Positions 26,795 through 35,268 of a stretch of DNA of 64,000 nt are shown piece by piece. The notes beneath the pieces are model-generated. The model was not told where the DNA came from. It saw nothing but the letters and a program-made list of their open reading frames with translations, and did not search any database. The stretch covers positions 152,349-216,348 of the forward strand of contig CAWDVA010000009.1 of NCBI GenBank assembly GCA_963805645.1, given 5' to 3'. How positions within the stretch are numbered: position 1 is the stretch's first letter; each line of letters opens with the position of its first letter. The translations under genes were made by a program, and so were the position numbers. The DNA comes from CAVXEH01 sp963805645. GTDB lineage: Bacteria; Chloroflexota; Limnocylindria; QHBO01.

Positions 26795-27598
26795 TTGCGT
26801 AGGCTGACTCTTCTCGCGACGGTCCTGGCACTGGTGGCAATGGCGCTGCCCGCCTCGGCCCTCGCAGCGCGGCAGGGCGCTGGAACCTGCACGTCGGACG
26901 GATGGATGCTTGGGGGCACCTACCGCGGCTTCACCGTGACCGGCACCTGCATGATTGCGAGAGACGCGGTCGTGCAGATCGACGGCAACCTCGTCATCAG
27001 GCCGGGCGCCAGCCTTGACGACCATGGCGCCGAGGCGTGGATGAATGGTGAGATCCACGTCACGGGAAACATCCACGTCGAAAAGGGTGCCGTGCTTGGT
27101 CTCGGGTGGAATGCACCCGAGGGCACGCTGGGACCCGACACGGTTGGCGGGAACATCGTCGCCAACCAGCCACTGGCCCTGCAGATCGGGAATGTCACCA
27201 TCGGTGGCAACCTGGTCTCCCGTGGCGGCGGTGTGCTGAGCACGTCGGCGGACGACTTCCGCAACTTCCCCGTCAAGGACAACGTCATCCACGGCAACCT
27301 GGTCGTCCAGGGATGGACGGGCGGCTGGATCGGCATGATCCGCAACACCATCGACGGGAACGCGATCATCGCCAACAACCGGAGCTGGTCGTCGGATGCC
27401 GGTCCCGGCACGGACGAGGATTCCACCGAGGTACAGGGCAGTGACCTGTCCGCATTTGGTGGCCCCGTCATCCCGCAGACCATTGGCGGGAACCTGATCT
27501 GCCACGGCAACCTGCCCGCAGCGCAGGTCAACCCCGCGGACGGCGGCGCCCCGAACGTCGTCGGTGGCCGCAAGATCGGCGAGTGCGCCAGCCTCTAG
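26795..27598 (+). CDS. Secreted GN-repeat (beta-helix-like) protein A
   Basis: 267 aa. TTG start; the signal peptide MRRLTLLATVLALVAMA ends at a signal-peptidase-I-like ALA-A site. The mature protein is built of repeats around V-x-GN-[LI] (IDGNLVI, VTGNIHV, VGGNIVA, IGGNLVS, IHGNLVV, IDGNAII, IGGNLIC), suggesting a right-handed beta-helix. Cys residues near both ends (TGTC, NLICHGN, GECASL) may form disulfides. It is free in the exterior or surface-associated. A paralogue lies at 33107. An alternative in-frame ATG/GTG start in the leader is less likely. No enzyme motif is seen. Confidence 0.8.
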   Translation: MRRLTLLATVLALVAMALPASALAARQGAGTCTSDGWMLGGTYRGFTVTGTCMIARDAVVQIDGNLVIRPGASLDDHGAEAWMNGEIHVTGNIHVEKGAVLGLGWNAPEGTLGPDTVGGNIVANQPLALQIGNVTIGGNLVSRGGGVLSTSADDFRNFPVKDNVIHGNLVVQGWTGGWIGMIRNTIDGNAIIANNRSWSSDAGPGTDEDSTEVQGSDLSAFGGPVIPQTIGGNLICHGNLPAAQVNPADGGAPNVVGGRKIGECASL

Positions 27599-27618
27599 GC
27601 TGCACCACTCCCGACGGT

Positions 27619-27648
27619 CAGGAAGGCTCGCTTCGGCGGGCCTTCCTG
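27619..27648 (+). terminator. Intrinsic terminator of protein A
   Basis: The arms CAGGAAGGC and GCCTTCCTG, with an inner CGC/GCG, enclose a TTCG tetraloop and are followed by CTTC. It lies 21 bp after the protein A stop. The paralogue at 33 kb has a matching terminator, so the transcription unit was duplicated whole. Confidence 0.85.
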
Positions 27649-27679
27649 CTTCACAGCCCTGAATGCTCCCGGGAGGGGA

Positions 27680-28288
27680 TCAGCGTGCACCGCGCGGGAC
27701 GTCGGCCTGGCGCCGTTCGAGCCAGGGAACGGCCAGGTCCACGCACAGCTCGACTGCCCGGTCCGACGCGATGCCGCGGGCCCGCAGGGCGAAGAAGGCC
27801 GGCGGGCCGATGACGGCAGCGACCACGGCCAGCGCCGTATCGTCACCGGCGAGGGAGCCGAGCGCGCTCCGCATCAGCTCGTCGATGTCGCGGTAGTACC
27901 GATCCACCCCGCCGGACCAGGCATCGATGAGGTCGGGCTCCTGGCGATAGATCTGCCACCCCGCCTCGCTCCGCTCGTAGAAGGCGGCCAGTGCCGACGC
28001 GAGCCGCACGATCCGCTCGCGCAGGGAATCGGCCCCCTCGAGGACGGCGGGCGTCGGAGGTCGCAGCTGGTCCAGGATCTGGTCGAAGACGGCATTGGCG
28101 AGATCCCGCCGGTCCGGGAAGTGGTTGCGGACGGTCGCGGGAGCGACATCGGCTTCACGCGCCACCGTCAGGTTGGAGGTTCCGGCCATGCCGCGCTCAC
28201 GGAAGACGCGGGTGGCAGCGGCAATGATCCGTTCCCGCGTCTCCTGCTTGAGGTCCGCCCGTTTGCCGAGCCGATATCGACGGGGCAT
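27680..28288 (-). CDS. TetR-family transcriptional regulator
   Basis: 202 aa. The N-terminal helix-turn-helix reads RERIIAAATRVFRERGM and LTVAREADVAPATVRNHFPDRRDLANAV. A variable helical ligand domain follows. GGAGG lies upstream of the ATG at 28288, which decides the start. It is divergent from the membrane gene at 28343, with a 54-bp gap that carries a strong promoter, so it probably represses that gene and itself. The inducer is unknown. Confidence 0.92.
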   Translation of the reverse strand: MPRRYRLGKRADLKQETRERIIAAATRVFRERGMAGTSNLTVAREADVAPATVRNHFPDRRDLANAVFDQILDQLRPPTPAVLEGADSLRERIVRLASALAAFYERSEAGWQIYRQEPDLIDAWSGGVDRYYRDIDELMRSALGSLAGDDTALAVVAAVIGPPAFFALRARGIASDRAVELCVDLAVPWLERRQADVPRGAR

Positions 28289-28305
28289 CGTCCTCCGCAA
28301 TTCTA

Positions 28306-28334
28306 TTGACTACCAATGGCAGCCAAATTATAGT
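28306..28334 (+). promoter_or_regulatory. Consensus sigma-A-type promoter, near-leaderless
   Basis: TTGACT (28306-28311) and TATAGT (28329-28334) are separated by exactly 17 nt, close to consensus and unusual in this GC-rich window. The ATG at 28343 is only 8 nt after the -10 box, so the transcript would be leaderless or nearly so. TGGCAGCCA inside the spacer is a 9-nt palindrome that may be part of a TetR operator. Confidence 0.75.
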
Positions 28335-28342
28335 ACAACGCC

Positions 28343-28959
28343 ATGAGCACGCTCGGCGCCATCCTCCTCATTCTCGGCGGAATCGGCGGGTTCGCGCTCG
28401 CCGCCCCGAGCGCGACCGTCTCACCGGCCATCTGGACCGGGTCCCCGGACGTGGCCCTGCCCCTCATCGCCCGCCACTCCACGATCTGGCGCCTGGCGAA
28501 CATCGGCTTCGTGGTCGCCACCGTTCTCAGCGCTGCGGGCCTGTTCGTGCTCTCGTCGTCCCTGGGCCGAACGGCGAGGGGCTCGCCAGGGCGGCTGCGG
28601 TGGCCTACGCAATGGCCGGCACCGCCTGGCTCGTCACCCTGAGCATCCGGCTGGGCATCACGCCGGGTGTGGCAGCCAGGTACGTTGCGGACGCCACCCT
28701 GGATCCGGTCTTTGCGCCCCTCGCCGGCCTGGGCGGTGTTCTGTTCGCCGCCTTCATCCTGGTCGGCACCAGCTCCCTCGTCGCGTTGGGCGCCGCGGTC
28801 GTCCTGGGTGGCGTGCTGCCGGCGTGGGCAGGATGGGTGATGCTGGCCCTCAGCGTGGCGATCCTGGGTGGCTATCTGATCGCGGGCGACACCCTCCCCG
28901 CCTTCGTCTACCTGCCAACGATCCTCCTGGGCATCGTCCTGCTCCTCACGGCCGGCTGA
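28343..28959 (+). pseudogene. Multi-helix membrane protein, frameshifted
   Basis: The first frame (from ATG 28343) gives two membrane helices, AILLILGGIGGFALAAP and IGFVVATVLSAAGLFVLSSSLG, then turns into Arg/Pro-rich text. From about 28570 the +2 frame reads GEGLARAAAVAYAMAGTAWLV and continues through four further helices to the stop at 28959. One indel near 28562-28578, next to a GGGG run, joins them into a protein of about 205 aa. It is either a real frameshift or a sequencing error. It is the presumed target of the divergent TetR regulator. Confidence 0.65.
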
Positions 28960-29055
28960 ACGACGCGCTCCGCGCCCAGCGCGCACATCGAACCGAACCA
29001 ATCGCCACCTCCGGGAGTCATTCTTTCCATCGGAGCCAACGAGACGAGGCCATAT

Positions 29056-29886
29056 GTGGGCGAATGGGGCGGAAGGGTTTGGCGGCGCGGCATCGCGGCC
29101 GCGGTATGCGTGATGCTCCTGGCCGCCTGCCAGGGGACCGGCACCGCGACATCTTCGCCTCCCGGCTCGGCGGCGCCGGGCTGGCGGCTGGTCACCGTCG
29201 GCGACTCGATTCCCTTCGCGCAGACGGACTGCGGAGGATGCCCCAGCTTCACGACCCTGTTCGCCGCCGCGGTCCAGCGCGATTCCGCGAAGACGGTCGA
29301 TGCACAGAACCTGTCCAGCCACGACAACCTCACCGGGGCGAGGCTGCTCGATCGCATCCGGAACGATGGCGCCGTCCGGGCCGCGGTGCGCGCGGCGGAC
29401 ATCGTGGTCGTCACCATCGGCCACAACGACACTCCATGGAACGCCGTCGACGACGCGTGCGATGGCAACAACCCCGATGGCGTCTTCAACTGGTCGCTGT
29501 ACTCGGGGGCCTGCGTCACGGAGCTGGCGACGCGCCATGGCACCGAGCTGGACGGCATCCTCACCGAGATCGAGAACCTGCGGCGCGGCATGCCGACGGC
29601 GGTCCGGGTGACAACCGACTACAACGACGTCATCGGCTGGGACCAGGCGCCGGCGGAGGCGGTGGCACCATCGATCGAAGTGCTCGAGGCCTTCCACGCC
29701 GAGACGTGCCGCGTGGCCGAGCTGCACCACGCCATCTGCGTCGACGTGTATCGATCGTTCAACGGCCCGGACGGCCGGACTGCTGCAGGATCGCTCCTCG
29801 CCTCGGACTACACCCATCCTTCGGCCACAGGCCAGGAGCGCATCGCCCAGCTCCTGGAGGCGGCCGGTCTCGCCCCGCTCGCCTGA
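29056..29886 (+). CDS. Lipoprotein SGNH/GDSL hydrolase
   Basis: 276 aa. It has a signal peptide with lipobox LLAAC (about 21-25). The mature enzyme has block I VTVGDSI (catalytic Ser), block III TIGHNDTPW (Gly/Asn oxyanion) and block V SDYTHPSATGQ (Asp/His). Several Cys pairs (CGGC, CD, CV) suggest disulfides outside the membrane. It is an exported esterase or acylhydrolase of unknown substrate. GTG start at 29056; GAGG lies about 8 nt upstream. Confidence 0.87.
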   Translation: MGEWGGRVWRRGIAAAVCVMLLAACQGTGTATSSPPGSAAPGWRLVTVGDSIPFAQTDCGGCPSFTTLFAAAVQRDSAKTVDAQNLSSHDNLTGARLLDRIRNDGAVRAAVRAADIVVVTIGHNDTPWNAVDDACDGNNPDGVFNWSLYSGACVTELATRHGTELDGILTEIENLRRGMPTAVRVTTDYNDVIGWDQAPAEAVAPSIEVLEAFHAETCRVAELHHAICVDVYRSFNGPDGRTAAGSLLASDYTHPSATGQERIAQLLEAAGLAPLA

Positions 29887-29954
29887 GGCAAGCCGCGCAT
29901 TCCGACTTCCGTACCCGCGTCATGCTTCACGAGCCCGCAGCACGAGCGTCAGCG

Positions 29955-30521
29955 ATGACAGAAACAGCGAGCACCGCGACCCAGAGCGCCGACGCCTCGC
30001 TGGTCGCCGCCGCTCGTGGCGGGGACCACGTGGCCTTCGCACGCATCGTGGAGCAGCGCCTGCCGGCGACGTTGCGCACCGCCCTCGCGATCCTGGGCAA
30101 CGAGGCTGACGCCCGCGACGCCACCCAGGAGATCTTCGTCCGCGCCTGGCGGAACCTGCCCGGGCTCCGTGATCCCGGCAGCTTCGAAGCGTGGCTGGGC
30201 CGCATCACGGTCAACGCCTGCCGGTCTGCGATCCGGGGGCGCGGCCGTCGCGCCAGCCGCGAGATCTCGATCGACGAGCTCGGCTTCCGGGATCCGACCA
30301 GGGCCGACGCCGCCGATGCCGGCCTGCTGGCGACCGATCCCATCAACCGCGCCATGGATCGGCTGACGGTCCTCCACCGCACCCTGCTGGCCCTGCATTA
30401 CTACGAGGGACGCTCGCTCGCGCAGATCGGGGCCATGGTGGGGCTGCCGGAGCGCACCGTGAAGTCGCGGCTCTTCAATGCGCGGCGAGCGCTGGAGCGC
30501 GAGCTGGAGGCGGAATCATGA
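29955..30521 (+). CDS. ECF sigma factor, pair 2
   Basis: 188 aa. Region 2 has LGNEADARDATQEIFVRAW and FEAWLGRITVNACRSAI. Region 4 has LTVLHRTLLALHYYEGRSL and GAMVGLPERTVKSRLFNARRAL. An ATG at 29922 is an alternative start. Its stop overlaps the next start by 4 bp (ATGA), coupling it to the sensor gene. It lies 68 bp after the SGNH hydrolase, which may belong to its regulon. Confidence 0.92.
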   Translation: MTETASTATQSADASLVAAARGGDHVAFARIVEQRLPATLRTALAILGNEADARDATQEIFVRAWRNLPGLRDPGSFEAWLGRITVNACRSAIRGRGRRASREISIDELGFRDPTRADAADAGLLATDPINRAMDRLTVLHRTLLALHYYEGRSLAQIGAMVGLPERTVKSRLFNARRALERELEAES

Positions 30522-32875
30522 CCCGGCAACCAGCCCTCCTGACCGATGCCGCCATTCGGGCCGCCTTCGCCGAGCGCGCAGCGCGCGCCGATTCGGGCGA
30601 CCTGGTCGCGGCGATTCTCGCGGAGACAGCCACCATGCCGCAGCGGCGGCCATGGGCGATCCGTCTGGGCCAGGGAATCGGCATCCGGTACCCCGGGCGG
30701 GTGGCCACGGTCCTCCTGCTCCTGGCCCTGCTGGCCATGGGAGCCATCATCGCGCTGTCCGTCATCCGCGGCGACGCGCGTTCGTCGGGCTTGCTGGCCT
30801 ACGTCCGCGACGGAACCATCTTCTTGGCGGAGCCGGACGGCACGCACGAGCTGGTAGCGGTGGCGGGCCGGGGAGCCGAGCTCGGCCATCCGGCCTGGTC
30901 GCCCGACGGCCGGCTCCTTGCTTTCCAGGCCCCATCGGGCGTCTTCGTCCTGGACCCCGGGACCCTCGCCAGCCGACTCGTGACGCGCGGTGACCTCGTC
31001 GGCTGGTCGCCCGACGGGACCTCGATCGCCGCCGCCAATGCCGGCGAGGTCACGATCGTGGACGTCGCGACCGGGATTCCGACCCTGCACCTGCCCACGC
31101 GCGACACGGTGGAAGGCCTGGCGTGGTCTCCGGACGGCCGGTGGCTGGCCGGGTGGACGTCCACCGTGCTGCTGCGAATCGACGCGACGACCGGTGAAAC
31201 GCAACCCGTGGCGAGCAACGGAGGCGCCCAGCGCGGCGCCGCCGGTGCGCCCGCCTGGAGCCCGGACTCGCGCCGTCTCGCGTACCTCACCCCCAACGAC
31301 ACCGACTGCAGCGGCATCTCCGGTACGGTGGTGACGGTGGCCGGGGCGGACGGCAGCGGTGCTCGCGACATCTCGGGTACCGGACGGCAGGCGTTCGACC
31401 CGGCCTGGTCACCGGATGGCGCCTGGATCGCCTTCGCGCAGACCACCTGCCAGAACAGCGCGTTCGGGGGCAACACGACGGCCCAGGCGGCGGAGCGCGA
31501 TCTCGTCGTCGTCCATCCAGACGGCAGTGACCCCCACGTCGTCACGTCGAAGGTCCAGTCGTTCGCGTGGGCTGCCGACTCGCGATCCCTGCTCGTTGCG
31601 GTACCAACCGCAAGGGCCGGCGCAGGCGAGCTGTGGCGCGTCCCCGCCGACGGCGGGATGGCGACCTCCCTCGGCCTGAACGTGGGCACCGACGCAATCG
31701 CCGTTCGCGCGCTGCCGCCCGGTCAGGACAGCGCGCCTCTGCAACCCAACCCCGCGGCATCGGCCACCCCGGAGCCGGGCGGCATGACCGCCGCTGCCCC
31801 GCGCAAGGCCGTCCTGGCCGACCCATCCGGGACCTTGACCGGCGTTGCCGGGCAATGGACCGTGAGCGACTCGACGGGCAACGACTGCACCCACATGGCG
31901 GTCCTCACGTTCGCCGGATCGTTGGAGGACAGAGGGCCGGTGTGCGCGACCTCCACCGTCACCCACGCGGACGGCACCGTGGAGATCATTGGGCAAGAGG
32001 CGGATTGGGCCCCGGACGGGTCGGCCTACGCGGTGACCAACGGTGACCGGGTGGAGATCCACCGCCCCGATGGCCGCGCAGTCGCCACGAGCATCCCGCT
32101 GGGAGGAAACCCGGCACAGCTCTCCTGGGCACCGGACGGTACCCTCCTGGCGGTCGATGCCTGTCCCGCCGACAGCGGTCGCGGATGCACGGGCTCAGGA
32201 TGGACGTTGCTCCGCGGAGACGCGACCGTGGTTGCGCAGATTTCCGGTGCGCCGACCTGGGCCGCGAGCGGGCACGAGATTCTCCAGGTGTCCGGGCTGC
32301 AGGACTACCGGGCCACGGGACCGCTCACGTTCGCGCAGCTTGCAATTCCCAACGCCGTCGTCTCGCCCGATAGCGAGCGGATCGCCTACGAGTCGGGCGG
32401 GAACGCGTGGGTGGCGGCCGCTGATGGATCGGATCCCGAGCAGCTGACCGACTTCGCCTTCGGGGGCGTTTTGGGCGTCACGTGGTCTCCGGACGGGCGG
32501 TGGGTGGCCTTCGACCAGGGTTCACGAATCTGGGTCATGGATCCCAACGGGCGGGGGCGGCACTACTTCGACACGGGCGCGACCGCCGTGTTCGGCGTGA
32601 CGTGGTCGCCGGATAGCGCGTGGGTGCAGGCGGAGCTGTACACCCTCGACCAGCGTTCCGTCATTGTGCTGCTTCCGGTCTCGGGCACAAAGGTGGTCCT
32701 GCTTGACGATGCGATCGAGGCGCACTGGTCGCCGTATGGCCGGTACCTCCTGATCGGGCGCTGGGCAAACGGGGCCGTTGCTGGATGGGATGTCGCCAAC
32801 GGCGACGGGTCCGGGCGGACGCCCATTGCGGGATCTGCCACGTTCACCGCACCGGAGGGGTGGATCCCGAAGTAA
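30518..32875 (+). CDS. Membrane-anchored TolB/WD40-like propeller sensor, ECF partner 2
   Basis: 785 aa. An N-terminal cytosolic segment of about 60 residues precedes one membrane helix (VATVLLLLALLAMGAIIALS, about 68-87). A very long exported region follows, with at least nine PD40/WD40-type blades ending in W-SPDG or W-APDG (AWSPDGRLLAF, GWSPDGTSIA, AWSPDGRWLAG, TWSPDGRWVAF, TWSPDSAWV). A Pro/Ala linker at about 405-430 splits two propellers. As it overlaps the ECF sigma gene by 4 bp, it is the likely anti-sigma/sensor. Confidence 0.8.
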   Translation: MTRQPALLTDAAIRAAFAERAARADSGDLVAAILAETATMPQRRPWAIRLGQGIGIRYPGRVATVLLLLALLAMGAIIALSVIRGDARSSGLLAYVRDGTIFLAEPDGTHELVAVAGRGAELGHPAWSPDGRLLAFQAPSGVFVLDPGTLASRLVTRGDLVGWSPDGTSIAAANAGEVTIVDVATGIPTLHLPTRDTVEGLAWSPDGRWLAGWTSTVLLRIDATTGETQPVASNGGAQRGAAGAPAWSPDSRRLAYLTPNDTDCSGISGTVVTVAGADGSGARDISGTGRQAFDPAWSPDGAWIAFAQTTCQNSAFGGNTTAQAAERDLVVVHPDGSDPHVVTSKVQSFAWAADSRSLLVAVPTARAGAGELWRVPADGGMATSLGLNVGTDAIAVRALPPGQDSAPLQPNPAASATPEPGGMTAAAPRKAVLADPSGTLTGVAGQWTVSDSTGNDCTHMAVLTFAGSLEDRGPVCATSTVTHADGTVEIIGQEADWAPDGSAYAVTNGDRVEIHRPDGRAVATSIPLGGNPAQLSWAPDGTLLAVDACPADSGRGCTGSGWTLLRGDATVVAQISGAPTWAASGHEILQVSGLQDYRATGPLTFAQLAIPNAVVSPDSERIAYESGGNAWVAAADGSDPEQLTDFAFGGVLGVTWSPDGRWVAFDQGSRIWVMDPNGRGRHYFDTGATAVFGVTWSPDSAWVQAELYTLDQRSVIVLLPVSGTKVVLLDDAIEAHWSPYGRYLLIGRWANGAVAGWDVANGDGSGRTPIAGSATFTAPEGWIPK

Positions 32876-32948
32876 GGCTCCCGCATGCGGTTCTGGCGAG
32901 CGGGAGCACCGGCGAAGTGGTGCCAACCCGCAACGGGAGTCGGCTGTC

Positions 32949-33106
32949 TGACGGCACGCGTGAGCATGCGGCCCCATGATGCGGGGACCCACGGGGAGGC
33001 GGAACGTGCTGCCCGTTCCTTTGGCGCGTCGTCTCCATGATCGGTCGCCCGACGCGCGCCGCGGCCAATGGCGAGACCGACCTCGGCGGGCTTTGAGGAA
33101 CCCATC
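32949..33106 (+). promoter_or_regulatory. Conserved structured leader, copy 2
   Basis: This is the match to the leader at 26635-26794; from 32988 on only two of 119 positions differ. One of those (C for T just before the TTG start) would be synonymous in the alternative upstream frame. It carries the same GAGGA Shine-Dalgarno and the same GGAACG/CGTTCC and CGCGTCG/CGACGCG pairings. Confidence 0.6.
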
Positions 33107-33946
33107 TTGCGTAGGCTTTCCTTTCTCGTGACGGTCGTGGCACTCGTGGCAATGGCGCTGCCCGCCTCGGCTCTCGCAGCACGGCAGGGCGCGGGCACCT
33201 GCTCGAACGGTTGGATGCAGGCAGGCACCTACCGCGGCTTCACCGTGACCGGCACCTGCATGATTGCGAAGGACGCGGTCGTGCAGATCGACGGCAACCT
33301 CGTCATCAAGCCGGGCGCCAGCCTTGACGACCATGGCGCCGAGGCGTGGATGAATGGTGAGATCCACGTCACCGGCAACATCTACGTCGGCAAGGGTGCG
33401 GTCCTTGGCCTGGGCTGGAACGGCGGAGGCCCGTTGGGCGGCGAGGGCGCCCTGGGACCGGATACGGTGGGCGGGAACATCATCGCCAACCAGCCGCTGG
33501 CGCTCCAGATCGGCCAGGTCACCATCAACGGCAACCTGATCTCCCACGGCGGCGGCGTGCTGAGCCCGTCGCTCGCAGACTTCCGCAACTTCCCGATCGA
33601 GGACAACGTGATCCACGGGAACCTGGTCGTCCAGGGATGGACCGGCGGCTGGTTCGGCGTGATCCGCAACACCATCGACGGGAACGCGATCATCGCCAAC
33701 AACGTGAGCCTCTCCCATGCGCCCGATGAGGCGACCGGAGATCCGGGCGGGCCCGGGATGGATCCCGACTCGAATGAGGTGATGGGCAGTGACGCCACCT
33801 TCTTCGGCTTGGGAATCTTCCCGCAGACGATTGGTGGCAACCTGATCTGTCACGGCAACCTGCCCGTGGCGCAGATCAACCCCGCGGACGGCGGCATGTC
33901 CAACGTCGTCGGGGGCAAGAAGATCGGCGAGTGCGCCAGCCTCTAG
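33107..33946 (+). CDS. Secreted GN-repeat (beta-helix-like) protein B
   Basis: 279 aa, TTG start, paralogue of the protein at 26795. It has the same signal peptide with an ALA-A cleavage site, the same V-x-GN repeats and the same C-terminus (GECASL). It differs by an insertion after LGLGWN (GGGPLGGEG) and a longer variable loop, SLSHAPDEATGDPGGPG, before the last repeats. The N-terminal 10 residues of the signal peptide have diverged more than the leader. Its stop overlaps the end of the convergent nucleoside hydrolase gene by 4 bp. Confidence 0.8.
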   Translation: MRRLSFLVTVVALVAMALPASALAARQGAGTCSNGWMQAGTYRGFTVTGTCMIAKDAVVQIDGNLVIKPGASLDDHGAEAWMNGEIHVTGNIYVGKGAVLGLGWNGGGPLGGEGALGPDTVGGNIIANQPLALQIGQVTINGNLISHGGGVLSPSLADFRNFPIEDNVIHGNLVVQGWTGGWFGVIRNTIDGNAIIANNVSLSHAPDEATGDPGGPGMDPDSNEVMGSDATFFGLGIFPQTIGGNLICHGNLPVAQINPADGGMSNVVGGKKIGECASL

Positions 33947-35043
33947 GCTGAACCACTCCCGGCTGACACAGGAGGGTCCGCTTCAGCGGGCCCTCCTGCT
34001 TCGAATGGGGTAGCGCGCGGGCCGCCACGCTCGAGCGCCTGCATGAAGGCGTCGTCGACTGCCCCGTTGTCGGCTGACATGGCCACACGCATCTCCCGCC
34101 CCGCGTCGCTGCGGTCGAGCCGTCCGCTTGGAGCGACGGCCAGCTTGATCTCCTGCCAGGTGGCGAGGTCCGGCTCCACGAACGTGAGGGCCGCCAGCTC
34201 GTCCCAGAGCTGCTGCCCCTCACCGATGCGGCCCGGCACGCGCACCCAGAGCTCGTAGACGAGGTTCGCACCTCCGGCCGCGGAGCCGGCGAGCCGCGAT
34301 TTCAGGTCGTCTGTGGTCGGCACGTCGTCGGTCGCGTCCAGGGGGACGAGCGTGATCGGCACATCGGACTCGACGATGCTGGCGAATGCCGGCGGGTCCC
34401 GTACGACGTTCCACTCGAGCCGATCGTCGGCGGTGAGGTCGTCCACGAAGACGTTGCCCGGCGCGTCCACCGACGCGGCCATGGCGTGGATCTCCCGTAC
34501 ACCGCCCAGGAAGGACGCGTCCGCCGCGGCAGCGGCCGCGAGATTGGTCCAAGGCCCGAGCGCGACGATGGTGATCGGAGCCGCAGCCTCCCGGACGGTG
34601 CGGGTGAGCAGGTCGACCGCGGTCTCAGGGAGACCGGTCTCCGGTCGCGGCGGGATGTCCAGCCCCCAGCCCGTATCGGCCGCCGTTCGCCATTCCGGCG
34701 GGAAGGGCAGCGCACCGTCACCCGGATCCGCGCCGCCGCACGCGTACGGGACGGCGGAACGGCCCAGCTCGTCGAGCAGGTAGCCCATGACCTTCCTGGC
34801 GCTACCGCACTTCGTCACCCCGGTTCCCGCGTCGGTGATCGAGATCGCCCGCACGTCGACCCGGGGATCCAGCACCAGGACCACGATGGCGGCTACGTCG
34901 CTGACGTCGAGATCGGTGTCGATGATGATCGGCATCCGGGCGGTGGGCGTCTCGCCCGGCGGGGTGGTGTCGCCGCACCCGGTCAGCGCCGCGCTCGCAA
35001 TCAGGAGCAGGGCCGCGGAGACGCGGAGCACGGAGGCGTACAT
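33943..35043 (-). CDS. Lipoprotein nucleoside-hydrolase-like protein
   Basis: 366 aa. The signal peptide MYASVLRVSAALLLIAS has lipobox LTGC. The core follows the inosine-uridine nucleoside hydrolase fold: PIIIDTDLDVSDVAAI, an ALGPWTNLAAA motif and an EWNVVRDPPAFASI motif. The N-terminal calcium motif is altered: the usual DTDPGxDD is DTDLDVSD here, with one Asp replaced by Ser. The extracellular anchor and the altered motif make the activity uncertain. The last 10 residues are read across the terminator of protein B. The start at 35043 was chosen from the signal peptide; 35079 is an alternative. Confidence 0.75.
   Translation of the reverse strand: MYASVLRVSAALLLIASAALTGCGDTTPPGETPTARMPIIIDTDLDVSDVAAIVVLVLDPRVDVRAISITDAGTGVTKCGSARKVMGYLLDELGRSAVPYACGGADPGDGALPFPPEWRTAADTGWGLDIPPRPETGLPETAVDLLTRTVREAAAPITIVALGPWTNLAAAAAADASFLGGVREIHAMAASVDAPGNVFVDDLTADDRLEWNVVRDPPAFASIVESDVPITLVPLDATDDVPTTDDLKSRLAGSAAGGANLVYELWVRVPGRIGEGQQLWDELAALTFVEPDLATWQEIKLAVAPSGRLDRSDAGREMRVAMSADNGAVDDAFMQALERGGPRATPFEAGGPAEADPPVSAGSGSA
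33969..33998 (+). terminator. Intrinsic terminator of protein B
   Basis: The arms CAGGAGGG(T)CCGC and GCGGGCCCTCCTG enclose TTCA, 23 bp after the protein B stop. It is homologous in position and shape to the terminator of protein A. Confidence 0.8.
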
Positions 35044-35130
35044 GCCGGCGAGGTTAGCCACGCCCATTCCCAAGGTCATGAGGCGCCAGTCCCGAGAGGT
35101 TCCTCCGCGCCGGAGCCTTCGCGCGCTCTG

Positions 35131-35268
35131 TCAGGCGTCCGCCGGCATGATCCGGAACGGATGGCCGTTTGCAGCGCGCAGAACCCGGAAGTGCCGCTCG
35201 TCCAGGGTGAGGATGTCGCGGATCCCGTACCGATGGGCTAGCACGACCAGCGAGGCGTCCGCCAGGGC
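35131..35268 (-). pseudogene. 3' fragment of vapC (PIN toxin)
   Basis: The minus strand reads LADASLVVLAHRYG, then IRDILTLDERHF, to a stop at 35131. This is the last 45 residues of the complete PIN toxin at 52872. The nucleotide match covers 154 bp (35113-35266 against 52854-53007) with only four differences and runs 18 bp past the stop. The N-terminal two thirds and the antitoxin are absent, so it cannot be active. Confidence 0.85.
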
